From Candidatus Nomurabacteria bacterium (lineage in GTDB: Bacteria; Patescibacteriota; Minisyncoccia; Phycocordibacterales; UBA9973): DNA of 48,792 nt. The position numbers and the translations under genes were made by a program. Positions 17,272 to 26,911 of this stretch are shown here, in pieces. The DNA is taken from the NCBI GenBank assembly GCA_016199805.1, contig JACQGC010000005.1, positions 70,019 through 118,810 on the forward strand, written 5' to 3'. Each line of letters begins with the position of its first letter. Position 1 is the first letter of the stretch. Under the pieces are notes generated by a model, which searched no databases, was not told the origin of the DNA, and saw only the letters and a program-made list of their open reading frames with translations.

Positions 17272-17844
17272 CTACTTTTTTGATTTGGGATTGAAGTACG
17301 CCTCTAGAACTGGCATAACTTCTTTCCACACTTCTTCCCAGCTCCACAGCTGGGGCATCTCTTGTGCAGAGACACACGGGCGGTTGACGATAATCTTGTA
17401 CCCATGCACCTCAACACTCTCCACCCCCACTGTGTGCGAGAGTCTCACATGTAGGTTACCTTTGATGTCCGAGACGTGGTATTTTACATCTATGACAAGA
17501 AAGTCTGGGCAGCCCGCGACCGGACGAAATGTCCGAGTTCCGTCATCCACTTTGGACTGTACGGAAACCACGTACTGCTGAGCTCCGAACGAGCCCGTGC
17601 GCGGTCTGAACTCACTGATGCTTGTACCGACGGACGATGATACAAGCGGAAATGGCTGGACGACTTCGAGGTGTTTTTGGGATTGTTGGTGTTTAAAAAC
17701 ATTTACTCCGAATCGAAGCAAAACCAACACGAGCATCAGAGCCATTGACGCTGAAGCTCCTGCCCAAAGCAGTTCCTTGTTGGTGAAAGGAACCAACCCT
17801 CTTAGCCATCTCCATAAATCCGCCTTCCTTATCTTCAGCGGCAT
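17272..17844 (-). CDS. Hypothetical TM-anchored protein (GC-rich orphan, cassette B)
   Basis: MPLKIRKADLWRWLRG...; SD AGGAGG upstream of ATG at 17844; TTTACA-N17-TATATT further upstream on minus strand. Confidence 0.65.
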   Translation of the reverse strand: MPLKIRKADLWRWLRGLVPFTNKELLWAGASASMALMLVLVLLRFGVNVFKHQQSQKHLEVVQPFPLVSSSVGTSISEFRPRTGSFGAQQYVVSVQSKVDDGTRTFRPVAGCPDFLVIDVKYHVSDIKGNLHVRLSHTVGVESVEVHGYKIIVNRPCVSAQEMPQLWSWEEVWKEVMPVLEAYFNPKSKK

Positions 17845-18074
17845 TAATATTTTCCTCCTGTTTATGGGAATGCCGCAGAGATGTCTCCGCGGCATTGTGA
17901 GGGTGCGCTACATCCCCCGAATGTACGCGATGTACTGCCCGCCCAGGAACACCAGGGCGAAAGACACCGCGCAAAGCGCGATTATCCGTTTGCGCATTTG
18001 TGTGCTCTCCCACTACTAATATAACACATTGTGAGCAATATGTAAAATGTAATTACGTTTTAGTGCCGAGGCTT

Positions 18075-18320
18075 TTATCCCCTTTTCTTCTTTGTGGTAG
18101 GTTTTTTAGGCGCCTTTTTGGAAACAGTTTTCCACTCTTTTTTTAATTTTTTGGCGTCGCTTTTCACTTCCTTTTTTATTTTAAATATCAAAGCAGCCGC
18201 TTTTTTTTGATTCTTTTTACCATCCGGCCCTAAAAGATAATACGCTCCGGCACCCAAAGCCGCCATCCCCGCTTCTACCATCAATACTTTGCTACCAGAT
18301 ATTTTACTTTTTTTCTTCAT
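18075..18320 (-). CDS. Small basic hypothetical protein
   Basis: MKKKSKISGSKVLMVEAGMAALGAGAYYLLG..., Lys-rich tail. Confidence 0.6.
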   Translation of the reverse strand: MKKKSKISGSKVLMVEAGMAALGAGAYYLLGPDGKKNQKKAAALIFKIKKEVKSDAKKLKKEWKTVSKKAPKKPTTKKKRG

Positions 18321-18368
18321 TTGATTTGTATTTTACTTTATTAACTTTCGACTTTATAAACTTTATAA

Positions 18369-18620
18369 CTAATCTCTACGACTCTTTCTCTTTTTTCCAA
18401 AGAGAAAATTAAATATTACGCTGTCCCTCATGTCTTCAAATAGATCCCTTGTCGTGTCGCTGATGTTGTTCATGTCTTTTTCTATCTTGTCCATAATTCG
18501 GCTAAAAGCGCTCATTGCCCGGATGAGATAAAACAAAAAAATGGCGGCTAAAATCCACAAAAAAACAAACCCGACAGACGAGATAAAGAAAAAAACTTGT
18601 GATTGTGATGTTGTGTCCAT
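18369..18620 (-). CDS. Small single-TM hypothetical protein
   Basis: MDTTSQSQVFFFISSVGFVFLWILAAIFLFYLIR. Confidence 0.6.
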   Translation of the reverse strand: MDTTSQSQVFFFISSVGFVFLWILAAIFLFYLIRAMSAFSRIMDKIEKDMNNISDTTRDLFEDMRDSVIFNFLFGKKRKSRRD

Positions 18621-18648
18621 GAGATAATTGTAGCATAATAATTTACAA

Positions 18649-20856
18649 ATGGAACTACACGACAAATTGGAGACGAAATTTCGCCTGGACGAAAACCAGA
18701 AAAAAGCTCTGCGTAGGCTTAACCTTTTTTCGGTGGCCGATTTACTCTTTCATTTCCCTATACGATATAGCGATATAAGTGAGGTGAAGAAGATTTCAGA
18801 CCTGACTCCGGGAGACACAGCCACTGTCTATGGCAAAGTATCAAAATTAAAAATGAAAAAAGCCTTCCGGTCCGGAATCCCCATGGCCGAAGGCGAAGTA
18901 GCGGATTTGTCCGGGAAAATAAAAATTACTTGGTTCAACCAAGCCTACCTCGCCAAAATGCTTCACGACGGAGAAAGTGTAAAATTGACCGGCAAAGTTA
19001 CCCAAAGTAAAAATGGCATCTACCTAGCCAACCCTGAATTTGAAAAGATGATGGACATGCCCGTTGATATGCATGAGTCACTATTCAGACCCCCTCGCCT
19101 TTCAGGCACTCCCCCTTCGCAGGGGGAGAGGAAATACGAAGGATTTTCATACCCGGTATACGCAGAGACCAAAGGCATAACTTCCAAATGGTTTTACCAC
19201 GCTATAGAAAAAATATTCAAAGAAAAAACTTTGGACAACGTCGCGGATTATATCCCGTCGGATATTCTAAGTGCCTACCACTTGCCCACCCTCAAGACCG
19301 CGCTCGTCTGGATGCACAAGCCGAAAAACGGCAAGGATGCGGAGAGCGCCCGCAAAAGATTCGCTTTTGAAGAAGTTTTTTGCATTCAGCTGGAGCGCCA
19401 ACACGACAAATTGGAATATAGGAAAAATAAATCTTTCCAAATCAAGCCGAATGAAAACGATGTGCAAGATTTCCTGAAACGTTTTCCTTTTGAGCCGACT
19501 AATTCCCAGAAAAAATCTATCGGAACGATATTGGAAGACATGGCAAAAACTTTTCCGATGTCACGCTTACTTGAGGGCGATGTCGGCAGTGGTAAGACGG
19601 CCGTGGCCGCCACGGCTGCCTACGTGACAGTAGAAGAGAGACCCAAAGACAAAAATGGCAAGATGCAAAACTTTGGCAACTTGCAGGTTGGCTATATGGC
19701 CCCGACGGAAATATTGGCCACCCAACATTTTGAATCTTTCATCCAGTATTTCAAACACCTGCCGATAAACATAGGGCTCATCACTGGAAGCGGTTGCAGA
19801 AAATTTCCCTCAAAATTAAATCCGAGTGGATGGACTACAATTTCCCGCGCGCAGCTTTTGAAATGGACGGCAAACGGCGAGATACCTATTTTGATTGGCA
19901 CGCATGCGCTCATCCAAAAAAGTGTGAGATTTAAAAATTTGGGTTTAGTGGTAATCGACGAACAGCACCGCTTCGGCACCGCCCAGAGAAGCAAACTCGT
20001 GCGCAAAGATAACATTGCTCCGCACCTGCTTTCCATGACAGCCACTCCTATCCCCCGCACGCTTGCGCTCACTATCTATGGTGACCTGGATTTATCATTA
20101 CTAGATGAAATGCCGGCAGGGAGAAAACAAATAATTACCGAAATAATTACGCCAAATAAAAGACCAGAAACTTATGAAAAAATAAAATTGGAACTTGCTG
20201 CGGGTAGGCAGCTTTATGTCATCTGCCCGAGGATAAATGAACCAGACCCGGAAAAGGAAATGGCGCTTAACGTAAAGTCCGCAGTGGCTGAAGCTAAAAT
20301 ATTAAAACAAACAGTATTCAAAGAATATGAAATAGGCGTATTGCACAGCCAGATGAGTAAAGATAAAAAAGAAAAAGTAATGGCGGATTTCTCCGCAGGT
20401 AAAATCCATATTCTGTGCGCCACCTCCGTGGTGGAAGTCGGAGTAAACGTGCCAAACGCCACGGTCATTATCATAGAAGGCGCGGAGCGTTTCGGCCTCG
20501 CCCAGTTACATCAACTCCGTGGCCGGGTTATCCGCAGCACGCACCAAGCCTATTGCTATATCTTCGCGGAAGCCAAAAGCGCCAAGACTGTGGAGCGGTT
20601 AAAGGCTCTGAAAACAGCCAAAAATGGTTTTGAACTGGCCGAGCTGGATCTCACTCTCCGCGGCTCCGGAGGCCTCGGTGGCACCAAGCAGTGGGGTATC
20701 ACCGACATAGGTATGGAAGCCATCAAGAATATAAAAATGGTGGAAGCCGCCCGCACGGAAGCCGTGCGCTTGATACAACAAGACCCCGAACTGACAAAAT
20801 ACCCTCTCTTAAAACAAAAAGTTCACCAAAAAGCCGGCGAGTTTCATTTTGAGTAG
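18649..20856 (+). CDS. recG: ATP-dependent DNA helicase RecG
   Basis: LLEGDVGSGKTAVA, VIDEQHRFGTAQR, SMTATPIPRTLALT, EGAERFGLAQLHQLRGRV; in-frame palindromic insert near 19087-19133. Confidence 0.93.
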   Translation: MELHDKLETKFRLDENQKKALRRLNLFSVADLLFHFPIRYSDISEVKKISDLTPGDTATVYGKVSKLKMKKAFRSGIPMAEGEVADLSGKIKITWFNQAYLAKMLHDGESVKLTGKVTQSKNGIYLANPEFEKMMDMPVDMHESLFRPPRLSGTPPSQGERKYEGFSYPVYAETKGITSKWFYHAIEKIFKEKTLDNVADYIPSDILSAYHLPTLKTALVWMHKPKNGKDAESARKRFAFEEVFCIQLERQHDKLEYRKNKSFQIKPNENDVQDFLKRFPFEPTNSQKKSIGTILEDMAKTFPMSRLLEGDVGSGKTAVAATAAYVTVEERPKDKNGKMQNFGNLQVGYMAPTEILATQHFESFIQYFKHLPINIGLITGSGCRKFPSKLNPSGWTTISRAQLLKWTANGEIPILIGTHALIQKSVRFKNLGLVVIDEQHRFGTAQRSKLVRKDNIAPHLLSMTATPIPRTLALTIYGDLDLSLLDEMPAGRKQIITEIITPNKRPETYEKIKLELAAGRQLYVICPRINEPDPEKEMALNVKSAVAEAKILKQTVFKEYEIGVLHSQMSKDKKEKVMADFSAGKIHILCATSVVEVGVNVPNATVIIIEGAERFGLAQLHQLRGRVIRSTHQAYCYIFAEAKSAKTVERLKALKTAKNGFELAELDLTLRGSGGLGGTKQWGITDIGMEAIKNIKMVEAARTEAVRLIQQDPELTKYPLLKQKVHQKAGEFHFE
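19087..19133. repeat. In-frame palindromic repeat inside recG
   Basis: CCCCCTCGCCTTTCAGGCACTCCCCCTTCGCAGGGGGAGAGG, encodes RPPRLSGTPPSQGER. Confidence 0.7.
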
Positions 20857-20878
20857 AGTAGTTTTTCATTTTTATTGG

Positions 20879-20915
20879 TATTATCACTTTTTGACAGCTG
20901 TAAAATATGATAATA
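20879..20915. promoter_or_regulatory. Near-palindromic operator-like element upstream of PaaX-like gene
   Basis: TATTATCA-CTTTTTG-ACAGCTGT-AAAATA-TGATAATA, contains TTGACA. Confidence 0.6.
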
Positions 20916-20922
20916 TATAAAT

Positions 20923-21405
20923 ATGTCATACAACTCACCAAGTATTGGAGATTTATTAATGGCTACGATATGTAGCGGAAAAAGTACTCGTCGTTTTTAT
21001 GCCATAATTCGAGAGCGAGAATTTAAAAGATATAAAAAAGAAAGCGTGAATGTCACTCTTTCGCGATTAAATAAAAAAGGTTATTTGAAAAACACCAGTG
21101 GCGGGTGGTCGCCAACCACAAAAGGCATTTTGCGTAATAAAGAAATTAATCTATATTCTTACATCCCCTCTTTTTTTAACGAAAAATCTCCAGTAAACAC
21201 TATTGTTTCTTTTGATATTCCGGGACCAAAAAGAACAACGCGGGACTGGTTGCGAAACCAAATAAAAATATTTGGCTATAAAATGCTGCAACAAAGCCTG
21301 TGGTTAGGTCCTGGCCCATTACCTCCTATATTCTTGAAAAGACTCGAGGAATTAGAGATAAGAAAAAATATTAAAATCTTTTCTGTAAAGAAAAAAGAAG
21401 TTTAG
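20923..21405 (+). CDS. PaaX-like / Cas2-fold-like regulatory protein
   Basis: N-terminal winged-helix-like region, C-terminal VSFDIPGPKRTTRDWLRNQIKIFGYKMLQQSLWLGPG. Confidence 0.65.
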   Translation: MSYNSPSIGDLLMATICSGKSTRRFYAIIREREFKRYKKESVNVTLSRLNKKGYLKNTSGGWSPTTKGILRNKEINLYSYIPSFFNEKSPVNTIVSFDIPGPKRTTRDWLRNQIKIFGYKMLQQSLWLGPGPLPPIFLKRLEELEIRKNIKIFSVKKKEV

Positions 21406-21409
21406 TTAT

Positions 21410-21447
21410 TATTATCACTTTTACACAGGTGTTGAAAATTGATAAGA
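21410..21447. repeat. Second copy of the PaaX-flanking near-palindrome
   Basis: TATTATCACTTTTACACAGGTGTTGAAAATTGATAAGA. Confidence 0.6.
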
Positions 21448-21464
21448 CGATATTTTACGGAAAA

Positions 21465-22022
21465 TCATTTGTAGTCCGGTTTTATTTCTTCCACACCTTC
21501 AATATGCCCGGAGATACGGGCAAGTGCATAAAGCAAGCTAGAGAGACGGTTTAGGTAGGTCATGGTCTCGGCGCTCACGGTAATTTTTCCTTCTTCTTTG
21601 ACAGCTACCACTCGCCTCTCGGCCCTCCGTGAGAGCGTCCTCGCGAAATCAAATGTCGCAGAAATAACAGTCGCTCCGGAAAGGAAAAAACTTTTAATCG
21701 GCGGAAGAACTTTTTCAATTTCATCCACGATTTTTTCTATACTTTTTATTTTATCCACACTGATAGTCATCGTCGCGCCAGCTACTTCCGCCTGCACGAT
21801 AAATAAATTTTGTTGCACTTCTAAAACCACGTCGGAGAATTTTGTTTCACCCAAGGCTGTTTTAAAACTCATTCCCGCAGTTTTGGCGCGGGCCAGCCCC
21901 AGAAACGAATTTGTTTCATCTAGTGAACCGAGGGCTTCGGCCACAGAGGAACTTTTAGAAATGCGCTGGTCGCACCCAAAAGTCTTCGTTGTGCCATTGT
22001 CCCCTTTTCTGGTATAGAGCAT
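21465..22022 (-). CDS. ATP:cob(I)alamin adenosyltransferase (PduO type)
   Basis: MLYTRKGDNGTTKTFG, EALGSLDETNSFLGLARA, FFLSGATVISATFDFARTLSRRAERRVV. Confidence 0.9.
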   Translation of the reverse strand: MLYTRKGDNGTTKTFGCDQRISKSSSVAEALGSLDETNSFLGLARAKTAGMSFKTALGETKFSDVVLEVQQNLFIVQAEVAGATMTISVDKIKSIEKIVDEIEKVLPPIKSFFLSGATVISATFDFARTLSRRAERRVVAVKEEGKITVSAETMTYLNRLSSLLYALARISGHIEGVEEIKPDYK

Positions 22023-22063
22023 ATTTTTTTATAAACTTTATAACTTTACACTTTATAACTAAG

Positions 22064-24358
22064 TTATATTTCACAAACACCGGCAACACAAGCAAATTCT
22101 TTGGCCCCAGTCGTATTGTCTACGATTTCATATTGAGAAAGTTTAGAGAAATCAATTTTACCGATGGCTTTTGTGCGTCTTTCGTATTCTTCTTTGGTGA
22201 TTGTCTCGTAGGGGGCGAGTTTATAGACATGGTCTGACCTAGGTAAGAAAGAAAGTCCACCAACCCAGTCCCAATTTTCATAAACAAAGTTTCCAACAGC
22301 TAGCCACTCATTGGGACCGACGTAAATTGTCGCTGATGGATTGTGTTCTACGAAGTGTTCTTTTAATCTCTTCCATTCCTTGAGCAGGTCCAGGGCTGAA
22401 ACTTCATCCTTGAAGATAGCTCCTGCCGGGGCTTTGACCGGGAATTCCAAGACAAAAGTTGTGGCCGTCTCGGCAGACTGTCCAACCTCCGGCAAACAAG
22501 GAACTCCTTGATCTCTGGCCATTTGTAGAAGTGTGTCGGTGTGAGAAATACGAACTCGGCGCACAAAGTATGGAGCGTACCAAGGATGCATGCCGGAACC
22601 CACACCGAGGAGCTGTCCGGAATTTCCATGAGGCTTCACGCAAGTGATAGCTGTCGAAGCATTGACGCCGAAACGCTTAGCATATTTTTTATTTACTTCA
22701 ATTCCTTCCAGTCTTAGAGTGTCCAAAACTTTATCATTTCTGATAATTGGATTATCATAGTAACCTGTCAAAGAAACACCAAGCAATCTTTCCTCTTCAC
22801 AGTTTTCTTTCCATTTTTTTGAAAGATAACCGAAGTTGGTTAAGGTGGATTGATAAGTTCCGACAAGTGTCGCCAATTCCATTTTTCTTTTTAGCATCGC
22901 GACGGTATCGTTCGGACGAATTACAATACTGGTTAAATTACAAAATTGTTTAGAGCGTAAATAAATTTCTCCACAAGGATTCATTCCTATCTGCCTCTCA
23001 TCTTTGATGGCAGCCCATCTGCGAGCCGGAAGTTGTTTCTCTAATCCTGCGCGATTAAAAATTCCTCGCTCACCGGAACGAGATTTTACCAAAGCCGTCC
23101 ATTCATCTAAAAATTCTTCCGCTGATGGTTTAGAATTATATACTGCGGAATTGTTGGCCATGGCTCTTTGCCCCTCCGTCAGATAAAATTGCCCTTTCTT
23201 TGAATCACGCATCTCTGTGTCTTCAAGTTCAGAAAGAGAAATGAGGGCGCTGCGTCGCACTCCTCCGGCCACAACAATCAAACCAATCTGACAAATTACA
23301 TCGTGTAAGTCCAAGTTTGAAAGACGGCGACCTTGTTTAGATAAAATTTTACGTTTAGCAAACTCCATAAGATCAATCAAGGGCTGAGGACCTGATGCTT
23401 TTCCCCCGGCCGTTTCTAGTCGCGCTCCGGCTGGGCGAATCGCTGAATAATCAAACTTTATGTCTTTCCCTCCAAACCATGCATCCAAGCCCATAACAAA
23501 AGCATCTGCCCAACCTTCTTTGCTATCTACGACAACATGTGTAGGTATTGCTACTTTAGTTTGTTTTTTAATTTGTGGAAATTGCTGAACGTTTTCCCAC
23601 TCCACGGCAAAACCAAGTCCGGCTCCGCACATTGAAATGTACATGATTTCTCCCAAGTCTTGCGTACAAGTAGGAGCAACATAGGAACAATTATAGGCCC
23701 AAACATTTGATTGTCGGCAAGCTTTACCTGAAGACCATAAAAGACGCATAGAAGGACAAATATCTTGTTTTAGAATAGCTTCCCTGACTTCCTCATATTC
23801 TTTGGTGGTTAGCTTGTTCCCCATGTTTTCCTTCATGTAATCCATAAAGCGGCCAATCGCTTCTATCCATGTCTCACGACGACCTAATTCTGGAACCCAC
23901 CTAGCATAAAATTGATAGAAAATATATTCCGAATAAGCGCTACCAAAATATTTACTGGACTCCTCCACAGCTTTCTTGACTGCCTCTGGCACCGGACCAA
24001 AAGCTTTGCGGAGTTCTGAACGTTTGTTTCGGTAGAGAATATATTTCTTGGCCGTGTCGGTGAAATTATTTTTCATCAATTCCTTTTCCACCAGGTCTTG
24101 AATGAGCTCCACTGTTGGCAAAAATTTCGCTCCTTTGTTTTCCTTAAGTAATTTTGTTTGAATTTCAAGTAAACTTCTGAAGACGATAGCGGCTACTGCC
24201 TCCGCATCTGATTCTTTCCCTTCTCCGCTAACTTCAAAAGCTTTCAGCACCGCCTGCGCGACTCTCTTTAAATCAAAATGCACAACCTCACCGGTTCGTC
24301 TACGGATTGATTTTATTTTTTTTAATTCGCTTTTTAAAATTTTGGCTGTTTTTTTCAT
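22064..24358 (-). CDS. nrdJ: Adenosylcobalamin-dependent ribonucleotide reductase (class II)
   Basis: N-terminal ATP-cone-like segment; MSMCGAGLGFAVEWENV, CGEIYLRSKQFCNLTSIVIR, CVKPHGNSGQLLGVGSGMHPWYAPYFVRRVRIS. Confidence 0.9.
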   Translation of the reverse strand: MKKTAKILKSELKKIKSIRRRTGEVVHFDLKRVAQAVLKAFEVSGEGKESDAEAVAAIVFRSLLEIQTKLLKENKGAKFLPTVELIQDLVEKELMKNNFTDTAKKYILYRNKRSELRKAFGPVPEAVKKAVEESSKYFGSAYSEYIFYQFYARWVPELGRRETWIEAIGRFMDYMKENMGNKLTTKEYEEVREAILKQDICPSMRLLWSSGKACRQSNVWAYNCSYVAPTCTQDLGEIMYISMCGAGLGFAVEWENVQQFPQIKKQTKVAIPTHVVVDSKEGWADAFVMGLDAWFGGKDIKFDYSAIRPAGARLETAGGKASGPQPLIDLMEFAKRKILSKQGRRLSNLDLHDVICQIGLIVVAGGVRRSALISLSELEDTEMRDSKKGQFYLTEGQRAMANNSAVYNSKPSAEEFLDEWTALVKSRSGERGIFNRAGLEKQLPARRWAAIKDERQIGMNPCGEIYLRSKQFCNLTSIVIRPNDTVAMLKRKMELATLVGTYQSTLTNFGYLSKKWKENCEEERLLGVSLTGYYDNPIIRNDKVLDTLRLEGIEVNKKYAKRFGVNASTAITCVKPHGNSGQLLGVGSGMHPWYAPYFVRRVRISHTDTLLQMARDQGVPCLPEVGQSAETATTFVLEFPVKAPAGAIFKDEVSALDLLKEWKRLKEHFVEHNPSATIYVGPNEWLAVGNFVYENWDWVGGLSFLPRSDHVYKLAPYETITKEEYERRTKAIGKIDFSKLSQYEIVDNTTGAKEFACVAGVCEI

Positions 24359-24362
24359 AAAT

Positions 24363-24908
24363 TTAAATTATTTTTGGATTAAGGGTGTTAATGGTTGAGA
24401 CAGATTCTTTTTTCCTTTTCCGAATTAAAAAATGATAAATCCCCGGGGACAAGCAAGCGGCCAGAGTGACATTGCCTAGCAAGTGCAGCGCCGTGAATGG
24501 AATTTGCCCGACCAAGGATCCGACAAACGACTGATGGAAGAAAATAGGGCCGACGGTGAGCCCCGTAACTGCGTCAAAAAAAAGTGTTCCGTAAACCGCA
24601 AAGAGCATATAATCGGTAATTTTACCCTTTCGTTTCTTAAAATAGAGTGAAGAATAAAGACCGATGAGGCCATAAGCTGTCGCCGTAAAAATTGTCTGCA
24701 TACCTATAGTATGTGTGGCAAAATCGTAAATTAAAATACTTAAAACGGCAAAAGAGAAACCGAAAAATGCGCCGTACGCCCGGCCTATTGGCATAGTTCC
24801 GGCCATTATCGGCTCGATGTTTGGCGCGCGAAAAGGAATCAGCCGAACAAGCAGGCACAAAACCAGAGTCGCGAAAAATTTGAAGTAGTTTTTTCCAGTG
24901 GTTTGCAT
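24363..24908 (-). CDS. ECF transporter S component-like membrane protein (possibly cobalamin)
   Basis: Multi-TM, LVRLIPFRAPNIEPIMAGTMPIGRAYG; operon with nrdJ. Confidence 0.7.
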   Translation of the reverse strand: MQTTGKNYFKFFATLVLCLLVRLIPFRAPNIEPIMAGTMPIGRAYGAFFGFSFAVLSILIYDFATHTIGMQTIFTATAYGLIGLYSSLYFKKRKGKITDYMLFAVYGTLFFDAVTGLTVGPIFFHQSFVGSLVGQIPFTALHLLGNVTLAACLSPGIYHFLIRKRKKESVSTINTLNPKII

Positions 24909-25159
24909 GTGAGGTCTATTATACACGAAGACGCTCCCCCGGTGTAAAGATATCGGCTTGAATTTTTCACAAATTCAGCAGAACAAAACACAGATAAAAA
25001 TAAAACAAGGCGTGTTTTAGGCCTGTCACTTTTTGCTGTTTAAAATAGGTCTTTTTTCGTGGGAATTTTTCCAAAATTTTCCGTTTTTAAAAAACCGCAG
25101 GCCTTGACGGTGCATAAAATGTCATTTGTAATGCAAAAAGAGTAGATTTTAAGAAAAAA

Positions 25160-25756
25160 TTATTTTGGAAACAATTTTTTCTTGTTTTTAATAAGTTCCT
25201 TTTTAAGTTCCTGCCAATACTCATCAAAATATGATGAGGAAGAAAGAATTTTATTCTTGTAATTAAGTTGTTTTAATAAAGAAACTTTTTTCTTGTGCCA
25301 CATCTTGCCGTCTTCTAGATATATCTGAATGGGAGGCAGTAATTTATCCAAAATATAAATAAATTTACTCTCTTCGTCTTCTCTTTTTTCGTAATTTTGG
25401 ATTATTTTGATTAAATTTTTGAATTTTGAGAATCTTTTTTTGATTTTAACCAGAGCTTCTTTCTCTCTTTGGTGTTTTGAAACCTTTTTCTTTTTATCAA
25501 AAATAAATGTGTCTTCGGCGTAGATTTCCACCAAGTCGTGCGCGAGCGCGTACATCAGGCAAAGTTCTTTGTTTAATTTTAAGTTATCTTGCTCAATCAA
25601 AAACCAGGCGACCATCGCTACCTGGTAGCTGTGTTCATTGCTGGTCTCTACTTTTTTCCCAAGCTTGGAGCCCTCGTACCTCACCACCTCGCGAAATTCT
25701 TCGGTAAACTTTACGAAGTCGAGAAGCTGCGCGAATTTTTTAGAAAACTTTTTCAT
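25160..25756 (-). CDS. HD-domain phosphohydrolase
   Basis: RYEGSKLGKKVETSNEHSYQVAMVAWFL ... YALAHDLVEIYAEDTF. Confidence 0.8.
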   Translation of the reverse strand: MKKFSKKFAQLLDFVKFTEEFREVVRYEGSKLGKKVETSNEHSYQVAMVAWFLIEQDNLKLNKELCLMYALAHDLVEIYAEDTFIFDKKKKVSKHQREKEALVKIKKRFSKFKNLIKIIQNYEKREDEESKFIYILDKLLPPIQIYLEDGKMWHKKKVSLLKQLNYKNKILSSSSYFDEYWQELKKELIKNKKKLFPK

Positions 25757-25777
25757 GTATTTATAGGTTTGTGTAAT

Positions 25778-26155
25778 TTATATTTTTAACAATTTTGATA
25801 TTTCTTCTATAGAAAGCCCAGAATAAAAAGTAACTTCACTACCATATTTATTAAAGACATCTTCTAATTTATGTTTCGTGACAGGACCTTCTGTGCCAAA
25901 TTTTGAAATAACCATATTATTTTCTAACCAAATTCCAACATGATTTAAATCTTTCCCTTTTCTGTAAAAAATATAGTCTCCTAATTTTGGTTTCTCGGTT
26001 AGTTTAAGATTACCATATTTAACCCAAAAAATAAATTTATCAGATTCTAATCTTATTTTGGGAGGTTTACCGTTAAAACATAAAAAATCGAGGTTATTAT
26101 CTAAACCAAAAGCATACACAAAACAATTAAATTTTATTGTTGAGTTTGTTTCCAT
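25778..26155 (-). CDS. NlpC/P60-like cysteine peptidase-fold protein
   Basis: FNCFVYAFGL and GDYIFYRKGKDLNHVGIWLENN, Cys/His pair. Confidence 0.55.
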   Translation of the reverse strand: METNSTIKFNCFVYAFGLDNNLDFLCFNGKPPKIRLESDKFIFWVKYGNLKLTEKPKLGDYIFYRKGKDLNHVGIWLENNMVISKFGTEGPVTKHKLEDVFNKYGSEVTFYSGLSIEEISKLLKI

Positions 26156-26903
26156 TGTTAGAATTTGATTCTAAAAGTTTTTTTTGGACTTTGGAACCAA
26201 ATGTTGGAGTTTTATAGTGACAAGGAAGACATAAGGTTCTTCCATTGTTTATATCCCACAATTCATTACATTTTATCGCATCCTCGTAACTTTCAATTTT
26301 ATTTCTGTAGATCAATAGTATAAAAGGCTCAATATGATCCGCACATAATTTTCCGCCACGAACTTTACAAATTTGACAGATAAAATTATCCCGTTTAAAA
26401 ATTCTTTCTCTCCACATACTATATTTAGAACACCTGCGTAGTAGATTCTTAAACTTAGATACGATGTTGGAGAGGTATTGTAAGTCTTTATTAATATTAC
26501 TGCGGATTATTTCGCTTTGATTCATTCTAAATTCTTCTGTTTTAAAGTAGAGTTTATGGCAATTAAGTGAGCAAGTCTTTGAGCCAGCACGATATTGATC
26601 TACTAGAAAATCTTTACTACAAATAAGACAGATTTTCTTAATTTGTCCGCCTTTCCATTTATTATTTTTCTCACCAGTATTAGCTTTTGAAAAACAATCT
26701 TTAGAGCAGTAAATTTTTCCAATTCTTTTAACTGGATTTGTTTTACAATAAGCACATATTTTTATTTCCATCCTCCTTGTGTCATCAAAACATTTCTTGG
26801 AGCAAAATTTATGTCTAGTTTCCCAATTCTTTTCGGATTCATTCTGTGGTTTCTGAAAAAAGGTTTTGCAGTATAAGCATAATTTTTCAGGTGGATGCTT
26901 CAT
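26127..26903 (-). CDS. HNH endonuclease with several N-terminal zinc-ribbon/FCS-like motifs
   Basis: Multiple CxxC/CSxxC motifs; WRERIFKRDNFICQICKVRGGKLCADHIEPF...NGRTLCLPCHYKT. Confidence 0.8.
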   Translation of the reverse strand: MKHPPEKLCLYCKTFFQKPQNESEKNWETRHKFCSKKCFDDTRRMEIKICAYCKTNPVKRIGKIYCSKDCFSKANTGEKNNKWKGGQIKKICLICSKDFLVDQYRAGSKTCSLNCHKLYFKTEEFRMNQSEIIRSNINKDLQYLSNIVSKFKNLLRRCSKYSMWRERIFKRDNFICQICKVRGGKLCADHIEPFILLIYRNKIESYEDAIKCNELWDINNGRTLCLPCHYKTPTFGSKVQKKLLESNSNNGNKLNNKI

Positions 26904-26911
26904 ATTTTTTG

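Noticed and set aside
17048-17377. 109-aa minus ORF
   Set aside because: Overlaps tRNA-end repeat, terminator hairpins and the 3' part of the cassette B gene in another frame.
24909-25159. Cobalamin riboswitch or NrdR box upstream of the B12/RNR operon
   Set aside because: I looked for B12-box-like and NrdR-box-like sequence in this gap and could not identify either; the promoter also looks nearly leaderless. A cmsearch would be decisive.
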